Source: Calendula officinalis
Lineage: Eukaryota; Streptophyta; Magnoliopsida; Asterales; Asteraceae
Assembly (NCBI GenBank): GCA_963853835.1
Contig: OY970830.1
Span: forward strand, 53,870,515 to 53,934,514
Length of the DNA: 64,000 nt
Direction: 5' to 3'
Below are positions 1 through 11,181 of this stretch, one piece after another; within the stretch, counting starts at the first letter, position 1; every line of letters begins with the position of its first letter. A program made the position numbers and the translations under genes. The notes below the pieces were generated by a model. The model searched no databases. It saw only the letters and a list, made by a program, of their open reading frames with translations, and was not told where the DNA came from.

Positions 1-248
1 GCTCGCTGGTCTGTTTCAAACCATGTAGCAGCAGCCGGGTTTGGGACTGTATTACCGTCGACGACAGTGGTGGCCGGAGGTACGACCGTGGTGCCGTCGA
101 TGTGTCTGATGAGTTTTTGGTATGTGAAAATGGGTAGCATATGATTACGCCAAAGAAGATAGTTCGATGAATTGAGTTTGATGGTCATCATATGAAGCAA
201 AGTGTTCATTGAAAACTTTGTTTCATCATTGGAAGAAGATGAAGCCAT
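1..248 (-). CDS. Ty1-copia Gag N-terminus (partial, runs off window)
   Basis: On the minus strand an ATG at 248 opens 82 codons without a stop up to the window edge. The product begins MASSSSNDETKF and contains LNSSNYLLWRNHMLPIF, the conserved start of plant copia Gag proteins (pattern LxxxNYxxWRxxM), followed by a HIDGTTVVPP segment. Gag would form the virus-like particle of the retrotransposon. A primer-binding-site-like sequence and a candidate LTR lie just upstream on the same strand, in the expected order LTR, PBS, gag. The rest of the element is outside the window, so whether it is autonomous cannot be judged. Family assignment is sure; integrity beyond the edge is unknown. Confidence 0.85.
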   Translation of the reverse strand, partial: MASSSSNDETKFSMNTLLHMMTIKLNSSNYLLWRNHMLPIFTYQKLIRHIDGTTVVPPATTVVDGNTVPNPAAATWFETDQR

Positions 249-330
249 GGCTGAAATTTTTAAAAGAACAAAGGAAGAAAATCGTGAGGTGTGCCTGGAA
301 AGGAAGAGGAATTTTAGAAAGTGTATAAGG

Positions 331-339
331 CTGATACCA
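331..339 (-). other. Primer binding site of the copia element
   Basis: Minus strand reads TGGTATCAG, the usual start of the plant copia primer binding site complementary to initiator tRNA-Met. It lies six bases inside the candidate LTR end and about 80 bases upstream of gag. Confidence 0.7.
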
Positions 340-345
340 CGATAA

Positions 346-529
346 TGAATTGGTCAAACCCCTTACCAAAGACGAGGGGAGAATTCTTTATTTATAAAGA
401 TTTGTACATAAATAATTACAATAGTTACTCCTATAATTAGGCTAGAAAATAAGGAAATAATATAAATTACAATCAATTTAGTTACAGCCGTTTTATGTCT
501 TAATAGCAAGTAATATAGTCGTTAGAACA
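346..529 (-). repeat. Candidate short 5' LTR (about 184 bp) of the copia element
   Basis: On the minus strand the segment begins TGTTCTAACG and ends CCAATTCA, giving TG..CA ends. It sits between the PBS and resumed TNP2 transposase homology, which fixes its outer border near 529/530. The other LTR is outside the window, so the borders are inferred. An LTR of this size is short for copia. Confidence 0.65.
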
Positions 530-1103
530 TAATAGATAAACCAAAATAATAAAACTTTTCGCTTCATGCATAATCATGGTGGAAGGTTATAGATGCATAA
601 ATCAACCGGCCAAGTACTATGACGACTACTCATATTTTCAAATGGATTAATTACATCCGAACTTAGACCAAATCTTATATTTCTAATCTCATTACCAAAA
701 TTATCAAACATATTATCAATTTTTCTCTATTGAGGTGAGTCAGCCACATGTCTTAATTCCCCATCATTTTGCGTTCATCATAACGCCAACGCAATAATTT
801 GGCCTCTTTTTCATTGGCAAATAATCTTTCAAGTCTCGGTATGATTGGCAAATACCACAACAATTTAGCTTGGGGGCCGTTTTTTGTAACATCATCATTT
901 TCATATGTTTCTTTTTTATGTTTATACCTTGATGCACCACAAGTAACACATTCATGTAGATTTTCATACTCATTTCTATACAATATACAATCATTCGGAC
1001 ATGCATGTATTCTTTCAATTTATAATCCCATTGGACACATTAGTTTTTTGGCTTGGTATAGCGAAACAGGTATCTCATTATATTTCGGGTGTGAATCATG
1101 TAG

Positions 1104-1287
1104 CGCAATTTCTTTTCCGTCGATACGTCCTGCAATTTGTACTTGAATTCCTTTTGTATCTGCTTGTTCAGTTAATTCTATAGCCTTTTTCATTGCTTTT
1201 CGAAAAGAAACTCTATTTTTTAATTGGCCGGCTATAAATTCTGCAAGAATATTAGGGTTTCCATAAGGCTTTCCAATTCGTGTAATA
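1104..1287 (-). pseudogene. rps3: Plastid rps3 fragment inserted in the nucleus (NUPT)
   Basis: The minus strand encodes about 60 open codons matching chloroplast ribosomal protein S3, including ITRIGKPYGNPNILAEF, AGQLKNRVSFRKAMKKAIE and KGIQVQIAGRIDGKEIA. Both borders switch abruptly to TNP2 sequence (GWSDTSFTRLL on one side, NEIPVSLYQAKKLM on the other), so it is a plastid DNA insert inside a transposase pseudogene. It has no stop or frameshift, which suggests a transfer younger than the decay of its host. It covers only an internal part of S3 and has no start, so it is not functional. Confidence 0.9.
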
Positions 1288-1473
1288 AGCGTGTGAAACT
1301 CGTATCACTCCAACCACTATGTGCTTTTAAGTTTAACAACTTCAAGATGAAGTCTAGTGTGGAATACTTTGTACAACCAGGATACAATTCTTTTTCTGAT
1401 TCTTGAAACAACTTTTGTAATTTTTCTTTTTCATCATCGCCAACCGTACGCTCTAAATTATGAAACATCTCAC

Positions 1474-1659
1474 TTAAATCTTCATGATCATTATTATTAC
1501 TATTTGAACTAGTGTGTTGATGGTCATTATTACTAAATGAATTAGTGCCTTGATGGTCATTATTATTAGTAAATGAACTAGTGCCTTGATGATCATTATT
1601 ATTATATGAACTAGTGCCTTGATGGTCATTAGATAAGGAAATAAACACGCTTTTATCAA
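1474..1659 (-). repeat. Minisatellite in the TNP2 pseudogene (about 30-bp units)
   Basis: About five imperfect units related to TGATGGTCATTATTA with ACTAGTGCCT. On the minus strand they encode repeats of NDHQGTSS plus Asn-rich linkers, in the low-complexity part after the TNP2 N-terminal domain. The intact TNP2 has a non-repeated Ser/Asn/Asp-rich stretch at this place. Confidence 0.8.
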
Positions 1660-1980
1660 TTAGTAATTCCCCATGTTGTGACCAACACGTATAGTTATGC
1701 ATAAAACTATGTTTAATCAAATGCCCCTCAATTACATTTGTATCGTTAAATTTACGAACGTTTTTACAATCTTTACAAGGACACCATATGTATCGAGCTC
1801 CACTACTCGCTCGATTAGTCTCAGCATATGCAAGAAAAATCCGCACACCCTTTACATATTCTGGGTTAGAACGTGAAATAGCATACATCCAATTTTGGCG
1901 ATCCATCTGAAATATAAACAGAGCAAATTTAGTCATGGTTTGTCTCTAACCCACTCTTTGAATATTTTATTTCATATGCA

Positions 1981-2238
1981 TAGATCCCTTTGTCCTACAA
2001 AATTTTTTACAATTTTCTTTCATATTTTGTCCCACAAAAAAGTTCTCATGTCTCAAATTTGAGGGGCTCATTTAATAAAATAATATTATTACTTATGATT
2101 CCACCAATGAAAACAGTTTCTCTCTCCAATTTAAGCTTTTTTTTTAACCAATAGTAATAATCAAAAAATCTCACCACTAACTATCTCCTAAAAACTTGTG
2201 CAGATAAATGATAATATTTTTGTGGGACGGGGGGAGTA
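1981..2238. mobile_element. Stowaway-like MITE, copy 1 (diverged)
   Basis: The ends TAGATCCCTTTGTCCTACA and TGTGGGACGGGGGGAGTA are degraded versions of the CTCCCTCCGTCCC termini with TA targets seen in the copies at 31214 and 61557. The interior shares TCTCTCCAAT and CACCACTAACTATCTCC with them. It lies upstream of the TNP2 remnant, inside the dead CACTA element. Confidence 0.75.
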
Positions 2239-2949
2239 ATACTTTTATTTTATTTCATAGATGTTCGATTAAGATTGTATGTTATTATAATAATAAGATA
2301 TACTTATTTTTTTTGTCATAATAGATGTTGATAGTTGTAAAGGCCAAAGCTCAAATGCAAGGCTGCGTGAGAGAGGTTAGTCACATCTTTTAGTTATTTT
2401 TGGTAGTGTACAATTAACTTCGGATAATACATCTTCCAGGTATATGTGAGGAAATGTTTTATGGTTTCATATTGTAGGTTCAAACCCCTTCCAATCCAGG
2501 GTAAGATTATATATAGAGGAGTGTAGATGATTTTATAAAGTAAGTGAAAATTTCTTCATAAAAATCTATACTGTCTGCAAGCGCCACAACCACATTTGAC
2601 ATGCTTCATTTTTAGTGTTTGAGAAACATTTGTAGATAACTTTTAATCCATTTGACCCGTTTCTCTAACATTACTAATACATGAATCTTATTTTATGTAG
2701 GGGATCCAATACATTGTTGAATTGAACTGGATTTGCTTGTGTTTTGATGGTAGTTATCGGATTCAAATGTTGATTTCGTCTTTATTTTAGAAAACATGTA
2801 TCTACAATTATGTTAATTTACATTGTTTTGCTTTATTGAATCTATCTAGTTGATTGACATTTTTTTGGCATGAAAATGGATTTTGTATATTCTTTTTACA
2901 AGTTGAATTTATTTTATGGATATTTCATGGTATAAATGCCAATTAATTT
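2239..2949. other. Unassigned AT-rich sequence
   Basis: I see no coding or structured signal. A GTAGGTTCAAACCCC stretch near 2476 resembles a pol III B box, but no A box or tail supports a SINE. By position it is probably interior of the dead CACTA element. Confidence 0.4.
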
Positions 2950-3454
2950 TAGAAAATGTACTAAATATGCCAGCTAATTTTGGCAAGGAAGAAGAAGCGT
3001 GCCAAATACTTTTGCCACAATCTAATTGGCACGTCTTTTACGAACCGTTCCAAATATGTATTTGGGACTGTGACTCTCAATTGGTGCCAAATATCCTTTT
3101 GGCACATAGATTTGCCAACGGTGCCAAATACACTTTCGGCACGGCCGCTAACCAGTCGTGCCAAATGTACTTTTGACACGTTTTGTAAATAGGTGTCCCA
3201 ATTACACATTTGGCACAACAATTCGTAAACTGTGCCAAAAACTTATTGTATGGCACAAAATTGTAAACCGTCCCAAACACCACCGTGCCAAATACTATTT
3301 GGCACGGTTTTATGCCGACCCAAATATATTTGGCACCCTCATATTTAGGACGGAGCAAAACTGTGCCAACCCCGTGCCAAATACTATTTGGCACGGTTTT
3401 TTTAGTATTTGGGACGGTTTTGCGCCTTCACAAATACCCGTTTTTCTTGTAGTG
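2950..3454 (-). mobile_element. CACTA terminus with GTGCCAAATA subterminal repeats
   Basis: About twenty direct and inverted copies of GTGCCAAATA/TATTTGGCAC fill this stretch, for example GTGCCAAATACTATTTGGCA twice near 3284 and 3377. The stretch ends at 3454 in TTTTTCTTGTAGTG, which on the minus strand is the canonical CACTA terminus CACTACAAGAAAAA. Orientation agrees with the minus-strand TNP2 remnant, so this is the 5' end of that element. Confidence 0.88.
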
Positions 3455-4015
3455 ATATACATTTTAACGAGTTGACTATTTAAGAAAAAATGGGCAACAT
3501 TTTCCTTTAATTCCCCAAGAATGTGTGTAAAACACAAACCCGAAGGAGTAAAAGATAAATGATACCATTTTTTCTTAAATAGTAAACCGTTAAATCATAT
3601 ACGCATGCTAGATGAAACAAAATATTTAAAAAGCAGTCCCAAAAACGGGGCTTTCCAAAATTAATCTCTATTATATTAATTATGGACGGGTATAAATCTT
3701 ATGGCATAAAACTAATGATTGATACTCATATACAAATGCTAACATATACAAAAACAACATATATAAACAAACTACTAAATAAGTATAATAAATGTGTAGT
3801 AAAGTTAATGTGATTTACCTTAAACAAGACTTTAAGCGCGATGGTAGTGTGATTTAATGGAGATTTTGTTTGAAACTTAATATTGAAAAAAGAAGATAAA
3901 GTGATGAACGTAACTTTTGAAAAAAAGTCTAAGACTTCAAATTTTAAAGAAGAGGATATGAGCCTGCCTACAATTTACAAAGTCATTCAAAAAAACTGAT
4001 GATCTGAAATATTCT
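3455..4015. other. Unassigned spacer
   Basis: AT-rich sequence without open frames, tandem repeats or recognisable element ends. Confidence 0.4.
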
Positions 4016-4453
4016 CGGAGCCGTTAACATTATCAAGTAAACAAACATTTTTATCTTATTTTTGAACACTTTTAAAAAAAAGTTCCAACTAGTAACTATT
4101 TTGGAGCATTTCTACTATAAAATTTCCCAAAACTAACAATTATTTGAAACATTTTTGAGAAATCGTTCCATATAACTATTTTGGAACACTTTTATTAAAA
4201 AAGTTCCATCTACCAATCAATTATTTGTAACATTTTTAGAGAAATTGTTCCAAATAACTAAATTATTTGAAACACTTTTAGTGGAACCGTTCTAAACAAC
4301 TGTTTTGGAACATTTTATTTAAAAAACGTCTCGAATACTTTTCTTTTGTAACGTTTGACATTACTAGCGAGTTATAAAAGTCTTTTTAGAAACATTTTAT
4401 ATAACAATCGTTCTTAAAGGTTACAAAATAAAAAATTTCTGTCGTAGTATTTT
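4016..4453. mobile_element. Second CACTA-like terminus with ATTTTGGAACA repeats
   Basis: Repeated AACTATTTTGGAACACTTTT and its inverse GTTCCA.. occur at roughly 40-60 bp spacing and end in TTTCTGTCGTAGTAT. This resembles an inverted CACTACGACAGAAA terminus with its last base changed. The layout matches the CACTA ends elsewhere in the window. No transposase of this element is visible. Confidence 0.55.
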
Positions 4454-4473
4454 ATTAATTCAACGGATAAAAA

Positions 4474-5188
4474 TGATTCGAAGGAAGCTGATTGGTCTGC
4501 CACCCTCGCAGACGTTCCCGCATCACAGAAGATATCTGAAGACTCATGGCGATCTGAAGCGTACAAAGGCCTGAAGTTTCATCGTCACATAAAGACACAA
4601 GTAAAGCACAAGTTAGTGTGTCGCCGATAAATGGAATATTATGCAAATCTTCTAGAAGATATCGGCGATCACAAGACGACAGAAAGTACTGTCAGAATTC
4701 CGTTAGTAGTGCTCGTTGCATGAAATATCCTCTGCAGCAATGGAATTCTAACATATGGATTCAATCGATCATTCCTTTGGCACCGCGTTTCCCAAGGCTA
4801 TAAATTGAGGACTCAGCGATCGAATTCAGTGTGCACCCAAAAAGTCTACACGTTGCTAAAATTACTTCAGGCTTTATTCTTTGAGCAGAGTGTAAACAAC
4901 CAGTAATATCTTAGTTACTTGATTTGAGAATTGAATCTCTGTAACGAAGATATTTAGTCTTGTGCCTGATCATTTGTTGATCAGAACTTGTCTTAGATAG
5001 TATCTGGTATTGTCTATTTCCTGCAAGTAGTTTAGTTAGGATTTGTTCTTATCTATTCCGCAAACTACTTGCTGCTTTGTTATATCATTATTGATAGAAA
5101 AGTTTAAAAAGTGTTGAGTGTTGCCTTAATTTTTATTTGGTCACTGAAAGTGTATAAGTGTGTTAATTCACTTATCACGGGACTAACA
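4474..5188 (+). repeat. Copia 5' LTR
   Basis: The stretch ends GGGACTAACA directly before a copia primer binding site and has a TATA-like GCTATAAATTGAGG near 4797. The left border is uncertain (TG at 4474 or 4489). It belongs to the gag remnant that follows. Confidence 0.7.
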
Positions 5189-5190
5189 AT

Positions 5191-5202
5191 TGGTATCAGA
5201 GC
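5191..5202 (+). other. Copia primer binding site
   Basis: TGGTATCAGAGC, the standard initiator-tRNA-Met primer binding site of plant copia elements, two bases after the LTR end. Confidence 0.85.
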
Positions 5203-5249
5203 AGGACAATTAATTTATAGTTGTTGATCTGTTTACTTACTGATAAAAA

Positions 5250-5852
5250 ATGGGTGAAAAGTTATCTCAAATGAACCTTGGTTCGAAGACAAATGCCTCT
5301 GTTTTCACCGATGATAATTTTGGTATGTGTAAAATATGTTTTCTGGGATTTGTCGAACATCAAAATGATATGGGACCAGACATTCTTATAAATGGTCTAC
5401 ACATTCCAAAAATGTTCGTTCCAAGCACAACTGTTTCAAAGAAAAAGAAGAAGGAAGGAGATGGTAAAGAAGAAGAAGAAGAAGAAGAAGATTTGTCTGA
5501 CGTTGAATAACCCAAACCCAAAGATTAATGGTCAGAAGCGGATAAAAGGCTAGCGGGTTTAGATGCTGGAATCTGGTTTCTCCTTCAAACTTCCTTTCCA
5601 AATCACATTCTCATCATAGTAAAAGAATGTAAAACTGCCAAAGAAATATGAGACATCTTAACAACATCCTATGAAGGAACCGATGATGTCAAAGATAGCA
5701 AGAAAGCTATGTTGAATCGTAAATATGAGGCTTTCAAGGTTATCAGAGGTGAAACACTCAACATGTCATACAGAAGGTTCACCATTCTGATAAACGAGTT
5801 AAGGGAATTTGGAATTAACAAGGAAGTTCAGGAACTAATGTACAAGTTCTTG
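5250..5852 (+). pseudogene. Copia gag remnant (UBN2-type Gag)
   Basis: The frame opens MGEKLSQMNLGSKTNASVFT and continues through stops with typical copia Gag landmarks. These are FxxxNFGMCKICFLGFVEH, GPDILINGLHIP, a Lys/Glu-rich spacer made by a GAA repeat, DKRLAGLDAGIWFLL, CKTAKEI, TSYEGTDDVKDSKKAML and RKYEAFKVIRGETLNMSYRRF. In-frame stops near 5508, 5526 and 5649 disable it. It ends abruptly where an unrelated LTR tail begins, so protease, integrase and RT are missing. Confidence 0.85.
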
Positions 5853-6101
5853 GCTGTGTACTCAGGTACAGGTTTGAAGTGATAGAAGGTTGCACTAGAA
5901 GTGGCCTAGAGATGTTTAGCTCGGGAGCTCGTAGGTAGATCCCGTTTGCCTATGGTTATGATATACTTGGTGAAACAGTATTTTTGTATGCTCTGATAAA
6001 GGTTTTAAAATTTTTATTAAACTGTATTTTGTACAACATGTTGATTGTTGAAAAATGTATTTTAATGTTTTAAATGATGTTATAAAAATACGGGTGTTAC
6101 A
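5853..6101 (+). repeat. 3' tail of a TGTAACG-type LTR
   Basis: Starts at TGTACTCAGGTAC and ends ACGGGTGTTACA. The same end structure, TATGTACTCAGGTTCGGGAG to GGTGTTACA or GTATTACA, is found in the LTR elements at 51938-53429 and 59116-62151. Only the last 250 bp remain, joined to the copia gag remnant. Confidence 0.6.
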
Positions 6102-6447
6102 ATTGCCTTCGCTTAGCCCGTGCCGCACGCTGTTCTATCGAAGAATTTATGGCTGTAAAAGCTGAAGAGAAAAGACTTTTCGGTGTAGATCGGTAGGTAG
6201 TAGCGATGACATGATTTTCACAACTCCCAAATCTTTAGTCAGAGCTCCAAGAGTTCATGAATCTAGTGATTGAAGGGTTTCATTGACCACTGATTGACCA
6301 CTTGGGTCAACCTCCTAGTATGCTTGGTTCAAACCATATTGAAAAGAACATGAACTTGTTCTTGCCGGTTAAACCAACTAGCTAGTTTAATCCCTAAAAG
6401 CGGAACTGAGATTAAACTTAATCCTTAATCCCTAAAGGATTGTGGGA
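6102..6447. other. Unassigned segment
   Basis: A short open stretch at 6105-6194 (LRLARAARCSIEEFMAVKAEEKRL, shown here only in outline) could be coding debris, but I do not recognise it. The rest is featureless. Confidence 0.3.
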
Positions 6448-7412
6448 TGTTGGAAATCTAAACTAGATTAACAAGAAAAGAAGCTTGTACGAAAAACTCG
6501 AACACACACACATCCTTGTGGTGTTCGACGACCAACCAAGAACCCTAGGGTTCTTGGTTCGATTTCGTCCAAGGGGAAAGAAGGGAAAAAGGGTTTTTCC
6601 AATTCATACCTTAGATTGCTCAAGATAGATCCACCAGTGATAAACACAATGAGAAGTCCTCTAGATAAGCTCTTGTAATGATCCTTGTTCTTCAAGACTT
6701 GAAGAACACGAAGAACGAACGAAGAACACGAAGAACACGAAGCTTGTGTTCTTCCTTGTGTTGCTCGGTCGAAATAGGGAGGAAGGGGGGCCAAAATTTC
6801 GTGGCTAGGGTTGAGGGAATGAGCACCTTACAAGGGAACCCCAAGCCTTTTATTTATAATAGAAGGACTTTCACTTAGGGCCCTTCTAGTTTAATTAAGA
6901 TTAATTCTTAATTAAACTTATTCTTTTACACAACCAACCGTTATAGTTTATCTAGTTATTATTGTTGCACTTAATTATTAAATGTCTAGTATTAATACAC
7001 TAATATATTCCGTATATTATATACACGAAATATATATACTTCGTATTTATACTTTTAATAATTAATTATATAATAAACCTTATATAATTTAGACAATAAT
7101 ATTATCAAACACCATATGATTTAATTACTTTAAATCATATTATAGATAATATATAATTAACACATTGTATATTTACTCAACTAGTAAATGTACAAATACT
7201 TGTATTAATTAGTTAGATAAACTAATCTAGTAATAAGTTGAAATTAACTTAATACTTAACTGATTAATAAATGACTATTATGAATCATTCCTCTTCCAAG
7301 TATCATTACATATCTTTCTCGTATTACATGCACTCACCGGTGTGACCCTTGAGTGTCCTATAGATATGGACGTGACATCATAGGTTGACTAACTGTGCAC
7401 ATAAATCCAACA
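6448..7412 (-). repeat. Copia-type LTR, minus orientation
   Basis: The ends are TGTTGG and CCAACA. A minus-strand TATA-like TTATAAATAAAAGG lies near 6852. To the right the minus strand reads ACAAGTGGGAGTC, the classic copia polypurine tract, directly before TGTTGG. So this is the 3' LTR, and the element interior lies to the right. The sequences next to the LTR ends do not match, as expected if only one end is an insertion junction. Confidence 0.7.
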
Positions 7413-8880
7413 GACTCCCACTTGTGCAAGTTCGTAACCTTAGCTTGATGACACTAGTCCTGCAGCGGCCCTCTAGCAGGCAATACAGGATAACCAACCC
7501 ATAGAAACTCTTATACCCAGGTATTGTTTAGAAAAACATATTAATAGCGTCGTCTAGTAAAGAACACTCCGTCTTTACTTCTTGGGTAACGTGTTAGGTT
7601 TATCCCTTGCAGCACGATATTTGTGATAATGAATACGAGCATGGTAGAAATTATCAACTCTTGTACTCGAAATCATTTCTTGACCTCTTGATTTAAAACT
7701 GTGTGATAACGACAAAGAACAAATCAGTTCGTTGAGCACGACCGTGCATTTTCAGTTTATCATCATGTCAAGGGACCCACAAATATCTCTCCTAAAAAGG
7801 AGGTGCAATTACCATCTTGTTATATTTCAATTCAAAATACAACTTCCTCTGTACCCAGTAAAGCCTCGTATGACAATCATATTTCAGACTTGTCTAAGAC
7901 GAACCAAAGCACATTAGTCATTGTATCCCAAATCAAATACCTCAGGCTTAAGGACAATCCTAGTGAATAATACTTTTGAACTTTTCAACCACGAAGTATT
8001 ATCACGGTGGTCAATCCAATATTCGTCGAGCTCCAACAGAATATCACCGATATTTGGTTTACACAAAAACTTGTGTAGCTATCTTCGAAGAATTTCGAAT
8101 CTACCATCAAATACCGCGATGACGTTAACGTCCCATCAAGGTTCCCACCAAGACGAGTAGTCACAAATTTATACCTTCTGAATAAAATAACCTTCATTCA
8201 TGGATATTCTTAAAACATACAAAGTCTAAATAACAATGATACTAATTCATGTATCATTCCTAACTGGACCAAGATACTGAATTATTACTGGATCATTACG
8301 TATCCTTTATGTTCGTGTTGATTACTTAATGACTTTTACAACCTTAATTGTAACTTTATCACTAAACTAGTCATTTTTATTAAACTTAAGACATAAGATA
8401 AGTATTTGAAAAATACTATTTCTTTCGCCTTTGCTAGATTTTGTTCTTGCAACATTCTAGAACATATTCTAGTCTTGCATTTTATGCAATTCGGTAAACA
8501 TAGAAGGATTGGAAAGTAACTCCTTAGTTTCTATAATTCATAAAATTCTCCTTATAACTAAAGCCTCTTTTAGTCACTTGATTTGTAGATATATCATTAC
8601 TAGTTAAAAAAATTTCCTTAAATGATTAACTTATTCACTGGAGTGTGAATATCCTATTAGACTTGCAATAATTAATCACAAGACTTGTGACTACGCTATT
8701 AGGCTTGCAATAATATAATCAACGATGATTTATCATTTCTCTTAACTCTTTGGCTAACGACTTGACAAAACCTTGTTGTTAATATCCTAACTAACTCACT
8801 ATATTCATTAGTAACTTTAATGAATATGTTAGTCATAGCCCCCACTAAATTTTATAGAAATAAGCATCACTTAAACTACC
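7413..8880 (-). mobile_element. Non-coding interior of the copia-type element
   Basis: This stretch begins with the polypurine tract (7413-7425, minus) and shows no integrase, reverse transcriptase or RNase H motif in any frame. A large non-coding interior suggests a non-autonomous (LARD-like) element. The far LTR was not found before the (AT)n tract at 8883. Confidence 0.45.
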
Positions 8881-8881
8881 G

Positions 8882-10169
<1,288 letters not shown>

Positions 10170-10239
<70 letters not shown>
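10170..10239. repeat. (AT)n microsatellite 3
   Basis: About 70 bp of uninterrupted AT dinucleotide. Confidence 0.97.
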
Positions 10240-10243
<4 letters not shown>

Positions 10244-10637
10244 CCGGATCCGGTGAGTACTCAAAAACCGGTGAGTACTCAAAAACCGGTGAGGACTGCG
10301 AGGACTCCAAAAAAAACCCTAAAAATGATCCAAAACAAACTTTTTTCAAAAAAATTTCTTTTTTAAACTTAAAAATCGCAGCCTATAAGATCCAAAAAAA
10401 AAAAAAAAAATTCAAAAATGATTCAAAAAAATAAAAAATGTGATCCACAAAAAAATATGAACCATTATTATGATCCATAAAAAAAAGTGGATCATAATAT
10501 TTTTTTTCAAAATTTTTTTTTGTCAAATGTAGTAATAATCATGGAGAGTTATATATATTTTTTTCGGAATTTTCTGAAATTGTTTTGAGGTGTCCTCGCG
10601 AGTTCTCACCGTTTTTGGAGTCCTCACCGGATCCCAC

Positions 10638-10640
<3 letters not shown>
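10240..10640. mobile_element. Inverted-repeat element N, copy 2, between (AT)n tracts
   Basis: The left end GGGTCCGGATCCGGTGAGTA and inverted right end AGAAGTGGGATCCGGTGAGG match copy 1. Interior is poly(A)-rich with ATGATCC repeats and is half the length of copy 1. Confidence 0.78.

Positions 10641-10698
<58 letters not shown>
10641..10698. repeat. (AT)n microsatellite 4
   Basis: About 58 bp of AT dinucleotide. Confidence 0.97.
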
Positions 10699-10702
<4 letters not shown>

Positions 10703-11015
10703 CCGATTCAGCGCAGAACCGTTTAAAGGTACAGAACCGCAGAACCATCCTAACATCCAATGTTTTCTATGTTATACATTAATTTTCATTTTCATACACG
10801 CTATAACACATTTATACATTCAATGTTTTCAATTTTTTATACACATAATATATAAATATATTTATATATTATTTGTATAAAAAATTGGAAACATTGGATG
10901 TTAGGATGGTTACAGTGTGTATGAAAAATTACAGCTTATGTATAACATAGTAAACATTGGATGTTAGGATGGTTCTGCGGTTCTGCAGCTTTAAATGGTT
11001 CTGCGCTGAATCGGG

Positions 11016-11018
<3 letters not shown>
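10699..11018. mobile_element. Inverted-repeat element M, copy 2, between (AT)n tracts
   Basis: Long terminal inverted repeats: GGGTCCGATTCAGCGCAGAA on the left, and on the opposite strand of the right end AGTGCCCGATTCAGCGCAGA, both followed by GAACCGCAGAACCATCCTAA. The arms extend through CATCCAATGTTTTC. It is more complete than copy 1. Confidence 0.8.

Positions 11019-11077
<59 letters not shown>
11019..11077. repeat. (AT)n microsatellite 5
   Basis: About 58 bp of AT dinucleotide followed by a poly(T) run, ending about 30 bp before the transposase TATA box. Confidence 0.97.
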
Positions 11078-11091
<14 letters not shown>

Positions 11092-11107
11092 AAACCTTTT
11101 AAACATC

Positions 11108-11115
11108 TATAAATA
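11108..11115 (+). promoter_or_regulatory. TATA box of the Harbinger transposase
   Basis: TATAAATA in the context CTATAAATACC, 67 bp before the ATG, followed by a CT-rich leader. The Myb-like partner at 16019 has the same ATAAATACC core, which suggests co-expression. Confidence 0.65.
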
Positions 11116-11181
11116 CCTACCTTCATTATATAATTTTCACAACAAAAATTCTCTCTTCTCCCACCCAACCATACTTATAAA

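Larger units (their letters stand above)
530..1936 (-). pseudogene. Degenerate CACTA (En/Spm) TNP2-type transposase
   Basis: Minus-strand remnants in several frames follow a TNP2 protein in order. The N-terminal transposase-associated domain is at 1903-1670 (DRQNWMY, WCPCKDCK, NYTCWSQHGE). Then come a hydrophilic repeat region, GWSDTSFT near 1310, LMCPMGL near 1050, GPQAKLLWYLPIIPRL near 860, and a weaker match to SSDGxNPFxxMSSRHSTWP at 660-600. The intact TNP2 at 35859-39165 shows the same motifs in the same order. Frameshifts, an in-frame stop after LMCPMGL, a plastid DNA insert and a copia insertion at 529 show it is dead. It belongs to the CACTA element that ends at 3454. Confidence 0.88.
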
